A stretch of DNA of 43,694 nucleotides from Pseudomonadota bacterium (GCA_026388655.1 JAPLJI010000155.1:1-43694), one strand, 5' to 3'. Numbered from the stretch's first letter, positions 23,776-33,054 are shown. Notes: generated by a model not told the origin, from the letters alone. Translations and numbers: made by a program.

Positions 23776-25269
23776 TTAATTGCGGCTGAGTTCTTTCTCG
23801 TAACCGAAGAATTCCTTCAGGGTGTCCCCCTTGCCCGATTCCTTCAGCTTCTTCAGGGCCCGGGCCTCGATCTGGCGGATGCGCTCGCGGGTGATGTTGA
23901 AGACCTTGCCGATTTCCTCGAGGGTGTACTCGTTGTTCTCCTCGATGCCGAACCGCATCCGCAAAATCTTCTCCTCCCGGGGAGAGAGGGTGGAAAGCGC
24001 CTCGCGGGTGCGGTCGGAAAGGTTCATTTTCGCGGCCAGGTCAATGGGGGCCTCGGTTCGCTCGTCGGCCAGGACCGAGCCCAGGGTGTCTTCCTCGTCC
24101 CCGATCGGGCTTTCCAGGGAAACCGGCTCCCGGTTCAGCTTGAGAATCTCAGCCACCCGGTCGTCCGGCATCTGCAGGCGTTCCCCGATCTCCTTCAGGG
24201 TGGGATCGCGCCCGAGCTCGCGGGAAAGCTCCGCGGTGGCGCGGTTGAAATGCAAAAGGGTGTCGCCCATATGCACGGGGACCCGGATGGTCCGGGATTT
24301 GTCGGCGATGGCCCGGATAATGGACTGCCGGATCCACCAGGTGGCGTAAGTGGAAAATTTGAACCCCCGGCGGAAATCGTATTTCTCCACCGCCCGCATC
24401 AGGCCCAGGTTTCCTTCCTGGATCAAATCCAGGAAGGAAAGCCCCCGGTTCAGGTAACGCTTGGCGATGCTCACGACCAGGCGGAGATTCCCCTGAATGA
24501 ACTTGTGCCGGGCTTCCTGGATTTCCCCCAGGGGTTTCTCCAGGATGAAAAGCAGTCTCTCCCGATCCCGGTTCTTCACCTCGATGTCCACGGGGAAGAT
24601 CTCGTCCGGAACCAGGCGGACCGATTGCGGGCAATCCTGCAAGGCACCGGAAAACTTGAAGATAAATCCCTCGATAAATTCGCCGCGGAGCGGCAGATTC
24701 TGCAGATGGATTTTTATTTTTTCCCGGTTCTCGGTCATCTTGGTTTTAATCCGCTTCTTGCCGATGGCGGTGTAGTTGTTCTTTCTTAGATTGTTCTCCA
24801 CCGTCCGGTATTCTCCCTCCAGCTTGTCGATCTGCCGCAGGATCGCGAGGACTTTTTTAGCCTTGTCCGTCCGGTAAGTAGGTTTCTCAATGAGGGGATC
24901 GGTCGGGGTTATATTGAAAGCCATTTCCAGCTCCGAATCCCGTTTTAAAATTTCCCGAAGGGAATAAATGAAGGCATCCGTTTTGAACAGGAACTCGATC
25001 AGCTTGTTCCGGGCGTCCTCGATTTTCCGGCCCAGCTCCACCTCCTCCTGGCTGGAAAGGAGTTCATAATCCCCCATGTCCCGGAAGTACTGCTGGGAAT
25101 AGTCAATCTCAATTTCTTCCTTACGGTAAGTGGGGATCTGGACCAGATCCTCGGGAAGATCCTGGGGCTCCTCCGCCAGAGGTTCTTCCAGGACGGGCAA
25201 ACCCACGCTGCTTTCGAGTTCCAGCTCGGGGCTTTTCTGTATCTCGGTTTTTTTCTTTGTTTTTTTCAT
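23776..25269 (-). CDS. rpoD: Primary sigma factor RpoD
   Basis: The 497-residue protein has region 1.2 (YFRDMGDYELLSSQEEVELG), a moderate non-conserved region, region 2 (RLVVSIAKRYLNRGLSFLDL, then [19 protein letters not shown]), region 3 with the finger [13 protein letters not shown], and region 4 (STLSPREEKILRMRFGI; EEIGKVFNITRERIRQIEAR). These are the full marks of a housekeeping sigma-70. The N-terminal region 1.1 is reduced to a charged stretch. It has its own terminator at 23721-23749. A partial diverged copy of its middle lies at 20563-21102. Confidence 0.97.
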   Translation of the reverse strand: MKKTKKKTEIQKSPELELESSVGLPVLEEPLAEEPQDLPEDLVQIPTYRKEEIEIDYSQQYFRDMGDYELLSSQEEVELGRKIEDARNKLIEFLFKTDAFIYSLREILKRDSELEMAFNITPTDPLIEKPTYRTDKAKKVLAILRQIDKLEGEYRTVENNLRKNNYTAIGKKRIKTKMTENREKIKIHLQNLPLRGEFIEGFIFKFSGALQDCPQSVRLVPDEIFPVDIEVKNRDRERLLFILEKPLGEIQEARHKFIQGNLRLVVSIAKRYLNRGLSFLDLIQEGNLGLMRAVEKYDFRRGFKFSTYATWWIRQSIIRAIADKSRTIRVPVHMGDTLLHFNRATAELSRELGRDPTLKEIGERLQMPDDRVAEILKLNREPVSLESPIGDEEDTLGSVLADERTEAPIDLAAKMNLSDRTREALSTLSPREEKILRMRFGIEENNEYTLEEIGKVFNITRERIRQIEARALKKLKESGKGDTLKEFFGYEKELSRN

Positions 25270-25294
25270 TTTTTTATCCTTACTTAAATGAGTT

Positions 25295-25323
25295 ATTATA
25301 AACCCATTTTTAAAAAAAGCAAA
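25295..25323 (-). promoter_or_regulatory. Candidate rpoD promoter
   Basis: On the minus strand TTGGCT is followed after 17 bases by a perfect TATAAT, about 25 bases before the start codon. A short inverted repeat AATGTC-N5-GACATT (25342-25358) lies just upstream and could be an operator; that is speculation. Confidence 0.5.
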
Positions 25324-25397
25324 GAAATATTTTCACACCCAATGTCTATTGGACATTTTCCCACAAATTATAGTTCGCGGGAAATAGGTAGGATACC

Positions 25398-27041
25398 TTA
25401 GAATTCCTTTAATTTAAGGGAGAAATCTACTTGAAATATCTTTCCTTTTTCTATTTGAATATTCTTAAACTCCTCAACGAATCCGGAAGATCTGACGCTT
25501 AACTTGTAATTCCCGGCTTTAATCCCGTTAACCAGGTAGGTGCCGTCTTCTTTTATGGAATAACCTACTCCCTGGTCGCCCGTCCAAATAAAGATTTTAC
25601 CCTTTTTAACCGGTTTTCCCTGTTGTTCCGCAACCGTTCCTTTCAAAACCCCGCCCGGTTCCAACCGGAAATTGACCTGGACGGGTCCTCCCCGGTTGAT
25701 CACCACCCTTTCCTCTTCATCAATAAATCCATCGGCCTGGACGCTCAATTTCGCCTCGCCCAGCGGCAGATTTCTGAGCCGGAACCGGCCATTGCTCTCG
25801 ACTGGATACCCAGTTCCGACCGCTCCTACCCAGACAAAAACCTTGGCCTTGCCGATCGGCTGGCCGTCGGTATCTTCAACCTTCCCGCTGATTTCCCCGC
25901 CTTCATCGAGCCGGATCTGGATTCTTTTGGCCTCCCCCTGATTAACGGCAACCCTTTCTTTCCTCGCCGCAAATCCGGGGGCCTGGGAGGTCAGGTCATA
26001 TTCGCCCTGATCAAGCCCGATGAGAAAAACTATTCCGGAATCGTTGGCTTTGTTTACTATTCCTTTCTGGCCCTGCCAGAGGACCAGCTCCGCTCCGGGA
26101 ATAACCTTCCCGGAGCGATCGGTCAGGGTGGCAATCACCCGGCCCCTGACCTTACCCCCGGATCCAACCCGGCCCAGTAGTTTTTTGTTCGGGGAGGGCA
26201 GAGAATCCACCAGCTCCGAGCGGTTTTCCTCCTCGGCGATGGTATAAGAGGTGCTGTGGTCTACGGCGATATATTCCCCTTCCCGGGGAACATTATCCCC
26301 AATATTAAGCCCCCGGATTCCCAACAGGAGATGAAAAGGATCAACGAAGGCTTTGGAATGCTGGGCGTCGGTGAAAACCCATCCGATCTGAGGAAGATAA
26401 ACCTCCAGCCAGGCATGAAAACCTCCTCCTGAGGTTTTCACCCCCCAGTAATCCTTGGAAATTCCCCAGTCATACCCGGGGGGAAGATACCCGGAGACAT
26501 AGCGGGCCGGGAAACCGGAGGCCCGGAGCAAGGTCAGGCTCAAATTCGTGAATCCCACGCAGGAGCCTTTTTTGTTATTTAATACCGAGATGGCGTCCTG
26601 GGGCGTGTTGATTTCGTATTCCAGGGTATCCATGACCCAATCGATGATCCGGTTGTAGGCGGCCACGGCGTTCGGGCTCCCCTGGGTGATTTTTTGCGCC
26701 AGCTCGATCATCCGGGTATTGCCGGCGGGAACATCCTCCTCGGCTCCGAGATACCGGTGGAGATCGGGAGATAAAGAGCCGGGATCGATGGGGAAAGGCC
26801 CCGAAGGGGGCAAGGGATCCATTTTAATGTCCACCCTGACTTTTTTACTGACCCGGTCCTGGGATATTATCTTCTGCGAGTAGCTCTGGTTGGAATATTC
26901 CGGGATGTTCTTCAACCCCCGGGGATTGATGATGTCATAGGTTACGGAATGACTGCCGGAAAGAAGTATGGTTTCCGCCCCGGCCCGGTTCCAGGACGGG
27001 AAGAAAAGTAACCCCGATAATATCAGAAGCCATTTTTTCAT
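25398..27041 (-). CDS. Exported transglutaminase-like protein with three carboxypeptidase-regulatory-like repeats
   Basis: The 547-residue protein has a signal peptide (LLILSGLLFFPSWNRAGA) and a transglutaminase-like domain (about 100-230). Its catalytic triad is complete: C161 in KKGSCVGFTNLSL, H209 in GGGFHAWLEVYLP and D225 in WVFTDAQ. Three consecutive beta-sandwich repeats follow (about 300-547), each with GxVxDxxGxPxxxAxVxxW..G and ending in xVNFRLEPGG. It probably acts as a periplasmic or surface cysteine protease or crosslinking enzyme; the substrate is unknown. It ends a minus-strand cluster with a DUF1573 protein and two LPP20-like proteins. The DUF1573 gene is 9 bases upstream. Confidence 0.87.
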   Translation of the reverse strand: MKKWLLILSGLLFFPSWNRAGAETILLSGSHSVTYDIINPRGLKNIPEYSNQSYSQKIISQDRVSKKVRVDIKMDPLPPSGPFPIDPGSLSPDLHRYLGAEEDVPAGNTRMIELAQKITQGSPNAVAAYNRIIDWVMDTLEYEINTPQDAISVLNNKKGSCVGFTNLSLTLLRASGFPARYVSGYLPPGYDWGISKDYWGVKTSGGGFHAWLEVYLPQIGWVFTDAQHSKAFVDPFHLLLGIRGLNIGDNVPREGEYIAVDHSTSYTIAEEENRSELVDSLPSPNKKLLGRVGSGGKVRGRVIATLTDRSGKVIPGAELVLWQGQKGIVNKANDSGIVFLIGLDQGEYDLTSQAPGFAARKERVAVNQGEAKRIQIRLDEGGEISGKVEDTDGQPIGKAKVFVWVGAVGTGYPVESNGRFRLRNLPLGEAKLSVQADGFIDEEERVVINRGGPVQVNFRLEPGGVLKGTVAEQQGKPVKKGKIFIWTGDQGVGYSIKEDGTYLVNGIKAGNYKLSVRSSGFVEEFKNIQIEKGKIFQVDFSLKLKEF

Positions 27042-27050
27042 TTCTCTTCC

Positions 27051-27758
27051 TTAATCTTTAATGTCTCCCTCGACCAAAAGAACCAGGATGGGGTAAAATT
27101 TGCTGTCCGACAATATTTTTATTACCCCCTGAAAACTCCCGCGATAATCGCTCGGGGCAATCCAGGCCTTTATCCTGGTTTCATAACCCGATACCGAATC
27201 CACCCCCACCCTCAGGAAAGGAATATCCGTCTCGGCAAACCTGACCCGGGCTCCGGACCTGATCATGTCCTTGACCCGGATATATCTCACCAGGTCTTTC
27301 GGGGAGGCGGTCTGGATATGGATGGTCTCAAAATCGATATTCTTCGGTTCCACCTGGATAGTCGGGAGCACCTCGGCTTTGAGACTCAGGGCTGTCACCG
27401 GATGCCCCGGATCGTTGGTATAGACCTCGATCTCCTTGGAAACATTTCCGAGAAATCCGTGGGAATCAAAAGTTACCTTGATCTTCCCGCTTCCCCCGGG
27501 GGGGATTTCCTTCTGGGAAGGCATGGCGTTGGTGCATCCGCACGAGGTTTTAATTTCATCAACAACCAAGGTCTCATCGCCTTTATTTGTGAATTCAAAA
27601 TTGTATTTGGCCCGCCCCCCGGAAGGTAATTTTTCCAGAAAAGCGGTTTTTTGGGGGAAAAAAATCCGGGGGCCGGTTTTTTCCCCCGGGATGGCCGGCT
27701 GAAGATAAATCCCGGTCAGAATCAGCATGGCGATGGCCGCTACCTTTAAATATTGCAT
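27051..27758 (-). CDS. DUF1573 domain-containing exported protein
   Basis: The 235 residues comprise a signal peptide and an immunoglobulin-like DUF1573 domain with the hallmark EIKTSCGCTNAMP (about 68-80) and PGGSGKIKVTFDS. A second beta-sandwich follows. The conserved CGC motif is typical of the family, whose biochemical role is unknown. It lies between the transglutaminase-like gene (9-base gap) and the LPP20-like gene (28-base gap), so the four genes probably form one operon. Confidence 0.87.
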   Translation of the reverse strand: MQYLKVAAIAMLILTGIYLQPAIPGEKTGPRIFFPQKTAFLEKLPSGGRAKYNFEFTNKGDETLVVDEIKTSCGCTNAMPSQKEIPPGGSGKIKVTFDSHGFLGNVSKEIEVYTNDPGHPVTALSLKAEVLPTIQVEPKNIDFETIHIQTASPKDLVRYIRVKDMIRSGARVRFAETDIPFLRVGVDSVSGYETRIKAWIAPSDYRGSFQGVIKILSDSKFYPILVLLVEGDIKD

Positions 27759-27786
27759 GGCAATTTCGGCAGGTTCATACCTGAAT

Positions 27787-28734
27787 TTAAAACGTCACTT
27801 TATACGCAACCGTAACGCGGCATTCCCTTAATATGCTCGGGTCCTGCAGGGCCGATTTCAGCTTGTTCAAGCTGAGATCCTTAACCATGATATCAATCCC
27901 GCCCCGATGCCCCACCGGCACCGTACCCCGGGTAACCAGGGGAAGGACCCCCACCCTTTTCAGATCGTCCTTGACCGCCGCCTGGACCGAGGAGGCATAC
28001 CCGACCAGGCCCATGCTGGCGGCGACCTGCTGATTCTCCGAATTGGGACCGAGGATCAGTTTCCCGTCCTGATCGTAAATCCGGGGGAAAACCCCCGGCT
28101 TTATCTCGGTATCACTGACATCGATCACCAAACCGGAATTCGGGGCGATCGCGGCCTGGGCCCGGGTTCCGCCGAACCAGGCAACCAGAGTACTGACCAT
28201 TCTCCCCAGGTGGGACCAGGAAGAAATCCGGGAAAAGAAGTTTTCCCGCCGGCTGCTCTGGGGAGGCAGGATCTCCCCCAGGAGCGCCTTGGCAAAATCG
28301 CCCCAGAGGGGAGCGCCGACGGTCACTTTCACCGACCCGGAGGGATCTTCCTCCACCTTGACCGTACTCGCTCCCCGGACCAGGCCGTTGACCGTGGCCT
28401 TGATCCGGTCGCTTTTCAAAACGAAGTTCTCCACGGTGGTCTCGGATTCCACCCGGACGCCCTTCACGATCTCGAGGAGATTTCTTTGCGCGATCACCGT
28501 GGCCGCCCTCTCCGCCTGAACCCGGGCCAGCGCCCGGCTGGTTTCTTTGGCATTTAAGGCCGCCTCGCCCCGGGCGTAAATCATCCCCTTGGTCCAATCA
28601 ATCCAGCCTTCCCCGACCGGTTCCTTGAGCGTGGATTGATCTTCCGCCCCGATCCGGGCCAGGCCCAGGATCCCGACCAGAACCAGACTGAAAAACAGAA
28701 GCGCGAGCCCCTTCAGCTTTTTTGTTGCTTTCAT
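27787..28734 (-). CDS. LPP20-like exported protein
   Basis: From the ATG at 28734, preceded by GTGGAG, the protein has 315 residues. A TTG start 18 bases earlier is less likely. A signal segment (LALLFFSLVLVGILGLARIGA) is followed by an LPP20-like region. Its typical elements are GMIYARGEAALNAKETSRAL, RVQAERAATVIAQRNLLEIV and the later KVTVGAPLWG. The C-terminal half (DVSDTEIKPGVFPRIYDQDG) is the domain seen after LPP20 cores in many envelope proteins. It begins 4 bases after the hendecad-repeat gene. Function unknown. Confidence 0.72.
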   Translation of the reverse strand: MKATKKLKGLALLFFSLVLVGILGLARIGAEDQSTLKEPVGEGWIDWTKGMIYARGEAALNAKETSRALARVQAERAATVIAQRNLLEIVKGVRVESETTVENFVLKSDRIKATVNGLVRGASTVKVEEDPSGSVKVTVGAPLWGDFAKALLGEILPPQSSRRENFFSRISSWSHLGRMVSTLVAWFGGTRAQAAIAPNSGLVIDVSDTEIKPGVFPRIYDQDGKLILGPNSENQQVAASMGLVGYASSVQAAVKDDLKRVGVLPLVTRGTVPVGHRGGIDIMVKDLSLNKLKSALQDPSILRECRVTVAYKVTF

Positions 28735-28738
28735 TTTT

Positions 28739-29875
28739 TTACTCCACGGCAATAACCACCCTGCCTTTGGCCAGGATGGACCCGGCGTCGGACAGGCCGA
28801 TCAGGTTGGCATCGTCATTGGAGATGACAATGCGGTTACCTTCGTTAACCTGCCGGGCGGCGATCAACAGCGGCTTTTCTCCGATGCGGATGTTGGCCCG
28901 GGCAGGCTTGATGGTTTTTGTCCATCCGACCAGACCGGTTTGGCACACATACTTGTCATCCGCGATCCCCATTCCATAAACCCTTTTGCCGTCTTCCGAG
29001 ACCAGCTCGGGAGCCAGGCAGGGCAGGAGTTTGATTTTCCGGGCATCAACCAGAAGACCGCTAAAAGGCCCTTCCTGTTTGACCTTGTCCTTTAACCCTT
29101 GGTTCACGTTTTCCGCCAGGGTGAATTGGGGGGTTCCGCCGGTTTCCGCCTTGACCATCGGAGCGATCAGGTCTTTCATTCCCTCCCGGGTCATTGAGGT
29201 TGCTACCGATACCTGCACCAGGCTTTGCTCGGTTCCGGGAACCGCCTCCACCACCTCTTTTTTCGATTCGGGGATGGTATTCTGGGAGATCAGTTTATCC
29301 ACCTGCTCGGAAAGCTTGGGATCCTTCTTCTGGATAACCTCCGCGATGCTTTCCTTGTTGGTGGGTTTCAGGTCCAGCACCTGATCGTTCACCTTGAGGA
29401 GCGCGATGCGGTAAGCCTTGGCCTTGGCCTGTTCAATATCCTCGCCTTTTTTCACCAGGACCGCGGCTGAAGCCCGCAATTCCCCGGATTCGAAATCGGT
29501 GGTGGTCCGGAAATTAGCCCCATACTTTCTCCAGGCCAGGACGTCGGAAGCCTGTTTTTCCTTCCAGACCTTGATGATCGCGGTCTCTTCATCCTTCCAG
29601 AGACGGATTATTTTCTCCTGCTCTTCGCGGTATTCCTGGACGGCCCTTTCTTTCTCGGCCTTCCAGTTCTCGACAATCCGGCGGCGCTCGGCATCCCAGT
29701 CCGCGACCGCTTTCCGGTCCTGGGCCCGGTATTCCTCGACCGCCTTCTTCTGGTTTTCCTGCCAGGCTTTAACTTCATCCCCGGTGCGGGCCGACTTTAT
29801 TCCCCCGGAGAGCAGCAGCAAAGCCAAAACCGCCCCGATCCATAATTTCTTCTTCAGATTAAAACGTGGCTTCAT
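28739..29875 (-). CDS. Exported protein with eight aromatic residues at exact 11-residue spacing (hendecad coiled coil) and LPP20-like tail
   Basis: The 378 residues start with a signal segment. Then comes a highly charged helix in which W38, Y49, W60, W71, Y82, W93, W104 and W115 are spaced exactly 11 apart, with E and K/R between. This is a hendecad pattern, predicted to give a straight coiled coil. The C-terminal two thirds resemble the downstream LPP20-like protein (AKAKAYRIALLKVNDQVLDL and a C-terminal RVVIAVE). The two genes are 4 bases apart and likely co-translated. Function is unknown; a periplasmic scaffold is possible. Confidence 0.75.
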   Translation of the reverse strand: MKPRFNLKKKLWIGAVLALLLLSGGIKSARTGDEVKAWQENQKKAVEEYRAQDRKAVADWDAERRRIVENWKAEKERAVQEYREEQEKIIRLWKDEETAIIKVWKEKQASDVLAWRKYGANFRTTTDFESGELRASAAVLVKKGEDIEQAKAKAYRIALLKVNDQVLDLKPTNKESIAEVIQKKDPKLSEQVDKLISQNTIPESKKEVVEAVPGTEQSLVQVSVATSMTREGMKDLIAPMVKAETGGTPQFTLAENVNQGLKDKVKQEGPFSGLLVDARKIKLLPCLAPELVSEDGKRVYGMGIADDKYVCQTGLVGWTKTIKPARANIRIGEKPLLIAARQVNEGNRIVISNDDANLIGLSDAGSILAKGRVVIAVE

Positions 29876-29878
29876 CCT

Positions 29879-30523
29879 TTACCCCCCCTTTTTTCGTTTC
29901 CGTTTTTCCTCGAAAAGACGCTGAAAATTTCTCACCGTCCCGGTTACATCTTTGGCTCCGGCAATGGCGGAGATCATGGCCGCCCCCGCCGCTCCGGCCT
30001 TGATTACTTCCGGCAAATTGCCCGCGGCGATGCCCCCGATGGCGATCACCGGGATGGATACCGCTTCCACCACCTGTTTCAGCTCGGAAAGCGCCCGCGG
30101 AGAAACCCTGGCCCCGGTTTTCGAAGTGGTCGGGAAAACCGGTCCATAGGCCACGTAGTCGGCTCCCGCCCGGGCCGCCCTCTCGGCTTCCGGAACCGAT
30201 CCGACCGAGATTCCGATGATCATCCCCGGGGAGCATAATTTTTGGGCCACCCTTAAGGGCAGATCATCCTGCCCGAGATGAACCCCATCCGCCGGCAAGG
30301 CCAGGGCGATATCAATTCTATCATTTATTATCAGATTTACCCCGGTTTCCCTGGTGATTTTTCTCACCAGCCGGGCCCGGGCGAAAAATTCCCGGTCGGT
30401 ATGATTTTTACTTCGGATCTGGATCTGGGGGGGTCGGGCGGCCAGGATCAGCCGGGTGAATTCCTCTTCGGAACATCCGGGTTTGACCCCGGAATCAACG
30501 ATGGGATAGATTCCCCAAATCAA
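29879..30523 (-). CDS. thiE: Thiamine phosphate synthase
   Basis: ThiE joins HMP pyrophosphate and the thiazole phosphate to make thiamine phosphate. The 214-residue TIM barrel shows IQIRSKNHTDREF, INDRIDIALALPADGVHLGQ followed by DDLP, the pyrophosphate loop GPVFPTTSKTGA, and IPVIAIGGI. The family's R-E-K in the first motif is R-S-K here. No other thiamine gene is adjacent. It sits at the head of the envelope-protein cluster, three bases before the hendecad gene, so it is probably co-transcribed with it. Confidence 0.92.
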   Translation of the reverse strand: MIWGIYPIVDSGVKPGCSEEEFTRLILAARPPQIQIRSKNHTDREFFARARLVRKITRETGVNLIINDRIDIALALPADGVHLGQDDLPLRVAQKLCSPGMIIGISVGSVPEAERAARAGADYVAYGPVFPTTSKTGARVSPRALSELKQVVEAVSIPVIAIGGIAAGNLPEVIKAGAAGAAMISAIAGAKDVTGTVRNFQRLFEEKRKRKKGG

Positions 30524-30563
30524 AATATTACCCCGGACCGGTATCTAAAGAATGGGCCTCCGT

Positions 30564-30905
30564 CTAGGAAATATTTCCCTCGGTTTTTCTGGCCTTCTTC
30601 CTTCCGCGTTTTCCTCTCCCTTGGATATTAAGTTCCTTGAGCCGACGGGCCAGGGTGTTGCGGTTGATTCCCAGGAGCCGGGCGGCTTCCACCTGGTTTC
30701 CCTGGCAATGCTGGAAAACCAGATCCAGCAGTAGCCGTTCCACCATCTCCATGACGATTTTATAGAGCTGGTCGCCTCCTTGTTTCCCGATTCCCCTCAG
30801 GAGGCGTTCCAGATGATCACGCACCATGGCCTCGAAACTTTGCGAGACCGGTTTGGTCGCACCTTTCTTGGAATCTGAGTCGGGATTCTCCGCTGGCTTG
30901 ATCAT
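30564..30905 (-). CDS. Fis-type helix-turn-helix regulator
   Basis: From the ATG at 30905 the protein has 113 residues; a TTG start at 30941 would add 12. The C-terminus carries a Fis/NtrC-type helix-turn-helix (VFQHCQGNQVEAARLLGINR, then NTLARRLKEL) followed by a basic tail. The rest is helical and has no AAA+ domain. It probably acts as a small nucleoid-type or promoter-architectural protein. It lies 40 bases upstream of thiE in the same direction. Confidence 0.82.
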   Translation of the reverse strand: MIKPAENPDSDSKKGATKPVSQSFEAMVRDHLERLLRGIGKQGGDQLYKIVMEMVERLLLDLVFQHCQGNQVEAARLLGINRNTLARRLKELNIQGRGKRGRKKARKTEGNIS

Positions 30906-31005
30906 AGCGAATGATAATAGCATAATAACATTAGGGATCAAGAGTTAGGTAAAAAATGCAGTCGAACTCAATCTGGAGGTTTATATTTTCCTGGGGTTAA
31001 AAGCA

Positions 31006-32229
31006 TTGAAAAAGATCGCCGCCCTCGTGATTTTCGCCGGGCTGGGCCCGGGATTATTCGGCGGCGGGTGTGCCTCTCTTTCCCCACCGGATTCTTCCCC
31101 CTTCCGGGAACCCTCTCCGATCAATACCGTTTCTTCCGATCATTCGCCGGCGGCGAAGACCGATCTCCTGATCACCGCGGTTGAATCCGTCGCCAGTCTT
31201 CCCGAATTCACCGCCTCCGGTTCGGAGGCTGATCCGCCCTGTCTTTTTCAGGAAACCGCCCCGCTCCAGATTGTCATCAACCCCAAGGTCAATCAATTTA
31301 TCGAATTTTTCCAGAACAAGCAACGGGATCATTTTACCCTCTGGCTGGAGCGTTCCCGGCGTTACCTGCCGATCATGGAACAGATTTTTCTCAACGAGGG
31401 ACTCCCGCCGGAACTGGCTCACCTGGCCCTGATCGAAAGCGGTTTCAACCCCAACGCCCGCTCCCGGGCCCGCGCCGTGGGTCCCTGGCAATTCATCCGC
31501 TATACCGGGAAAAAATACGGCCTCCGGATCAACGATTGGGTGGATGAACGGCGGGACCCGATCAAGTCTACCTACGCTGCGGCCCGCTATTTAAAAGATT
31601 TATATTCCCTCTTCGGATGCTGGTACCTGGCCGCCGCCGGGTATAATGCCGGGGAGGGAAAAATTTCCCGGGCCATTCGTAAATCCAAAGTCAGGGATTT
31701 CTGGGAACTGGTGAGTTTCCCGTACATCAAGCGGGAAACCAAAGATTATGTGCCTAAGTTCATGGCGGCAATTTTGATTTCCCATGAACCGGAAGACTAC
31801 GGCTTTATGGAGATTCAATATCTCCCGACCCTCGATTTCGACCTGGTTTCCACCAATTCTTCGGTTGACCTCGCCCAGGTGTCCGATTTCCTCAATCTTC
31901 CCCTGCAGGATCTGATGGCCTTGAACCCGGAACTTCTTTACCCCTTTACTCCTCCCAATTATCCCAATTACCAGCTCAAGGTCCCGGCGGGGACAGGAGC
32001 CAGCGTGAAGGAATACATCGCCGCGCTTCCCCGGGAAGCCAGGGTATCATTTCTTCAACACCGGGTCCGCCCCCGGGAAACCCTTTCCGCCATCGCCAAG
32101 AAATATCGGGTCAAGGTCAGCGCCATAATGAATCTGAACGGTATCTCCTCATCCCACCGGCTCAAACCCGGGGAAATTCTTCTGATCCCCCTCCCCCCCT
32201 GGAACCCCCGGGTGGCCAAAAGCAAATAG
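31006..32229 (+). CDS. MltD-like membrane-bound lytic transglycosylase with LysM
   Basis: The 407-residue lipoprotein (lipobox FGGGC, Cys22) cleaves peptidoglycan glycan strands. Its SLT domain has the catalytic E144 in LALIESGFNPNARS, then AVGPWQFI and YLAAAGYNAGEGKISRAI. One LysM domain lies near the C-terminus (RPRETLSAIAKKYRVKVSAI). The start is TTG. A GGAGG lies about 30 bases upstream, too far to be an ideal ribosome site. It heads a short run with xseB and the RNase HI-like gene. Confidence 0.93.
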   Translation: MKKIAALVIFAGLGPGLFGGGCASLSPPDSSPFREPSPINTVSSDHSPAAKTDLLITAVESVASLPEFTASGSEADPPCLFQETAPLQIVINPKVNQFIEFFQNKQRDHFTLWLERSRRYLPIMEQIFLNEGLPPELAHLALIESGFNPNARSRARAVGPWQFIRYTGKKYGLRINDWVDERRDPIKSTYAAARYLKDLYSLFGCWYLAAAGYNAGEGKISRAIRKSKVRDFWELVSFPYIKRETKDYVPKFMAAILISHEPEDYGFMEIQYLPTLDFDLVSTNSSVDLAQVSDFLNLPLQDLMALNPELLYPFTPPNYPNYQLKVPAGTGASVKEYIAALPREARVSFLQHRVRPRETLSAIAKKYRVKVSAIMNLNGISSSHRLKPGEILLIPLPPWNPRVAKSK

Positions 32230-32243
32230 CCTCGATTCCGGGC

Positions 32244-32555
32244 ATGAGCCATCCCAAGAAACCCCGGATTACCTACGAACAGGCCCTCGCGCGCCTGGAA
32301 GAAATCACCCGCCTCCTCGAGGGCCGAAGCTTGAGTCTGGAGGAATCCCTGAAAATTTTCGAGTCCGGTGTCAGCCTTTGCCGGTTTTGCCTGAAAAAGC
32401 TGGAGCAGGCCGAAAGCCGCGTCGAGATCATCCTGAAAACCCCCGAGGGAGAAACCCTCACGGATAAGGAGGGCCGGCCCCGGACCGAAACCCCGGGGGA
32501 CACGGACGAATTTGATTCCTCCTCTTCCTCCGAAGAGGAAAATGAGCGCTCCTAA
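32244..32555 (+). CDS. xseB: Exodeoxyribonuclease VII small subunit
   Basis: The 103 residues contain the XseB helical core: TYEQALARLEEITRLLEGRS, LSLEESLKIFESGVSL, then CRFCLKKLEQAESRVEII. A low-complexity Ser/Glu tail follows. It partners with XseA, which is not in this window. It starts 14 bases after the lytic transglycosylase and overlaps the next gene by 14 bases. Confidence 0.93.
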   Translation: MSHPKKPRITYEQALARLEEITRLLEGRSLSLEESLKIFESGVSLCRFCLKKLEQAESRVEIILKTPEGETLTDKEGRPRTETPGDTDEFDSSSSSEEENERS

Positions 32556-33054
32556 ATCCCCCCTCAACCTCGAACTGGATTTTTCCCGTCCGGCCTCAAC
32601 CCGGGCGAAAAAACCGGCTTCCCGCTCCCGGCGCCCGGCGGAAAGCCCGCGCCAGTCCCCGGACCTGGTCATCCACATCGACGGAGCTTCCCGGGGCAAC
32701 CCCGGACCTGCCGGAATCGGGGTCGTGATCAAAAACGAATCCGGTTCGGCGCTCTGGAAATCGGGTCAGTCCATCGGAACAGCCACCAATAATGTCGCGG
32801 AATACCAGGCCCTGATCACCGCGCTGAAATCCGCCCTCGCTTTAACCTCGGGCCGGGTGCTGGTTTATTCCGATTCTGAGCTCCTGGTCCGCCAGGTCCG
32901 GGGTGAATATCGGATCAAGAACCCCGGTCTTCGCCAGCTTTTCCGGGAGGTGGAAATCCTGGCTTCCCAATTCCAGAGCTTCAAGATTTCCCACATTCCC
33001 CGGGAAGAAAACCGGGAAGCCGACCGCCTGGCCAGCCAGGCAACCCTACTTTGA
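32542..33054 (+). CDS. RNase HI family protein
   Basis: From the ATG at 32542 the protein has 170 residues. The RNase H core shows HIDGASRGNPGPAG (first Asp), NNVAEYQALITAL (Glu), VYSDSELLVRQVRGEY (second Asp) and REENREADRLASQA (last Asp), so the four carboxylates are complete. It matches the RnhA-like proteins with a short basic N-terminal extension instead of a hybrid-binding domain. An upstream start at 32512 is less likely. It overlaps xseB by 14 bases. Confidence 0.92.
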   Translation: MSAPKSPLNLELDFSRPASTRAKKPASRSRRPAESPRQSPDLVIHIDGASRGNPGPAGIGVVIKNESGSALWKSGQSIGTATNNVAEYQALITALKSALALTSGRVLVYSDSELLVRQVRGEYRIKNPGLRQLFREVEILASQFQSFKISHIPREENREADRLASQATLL

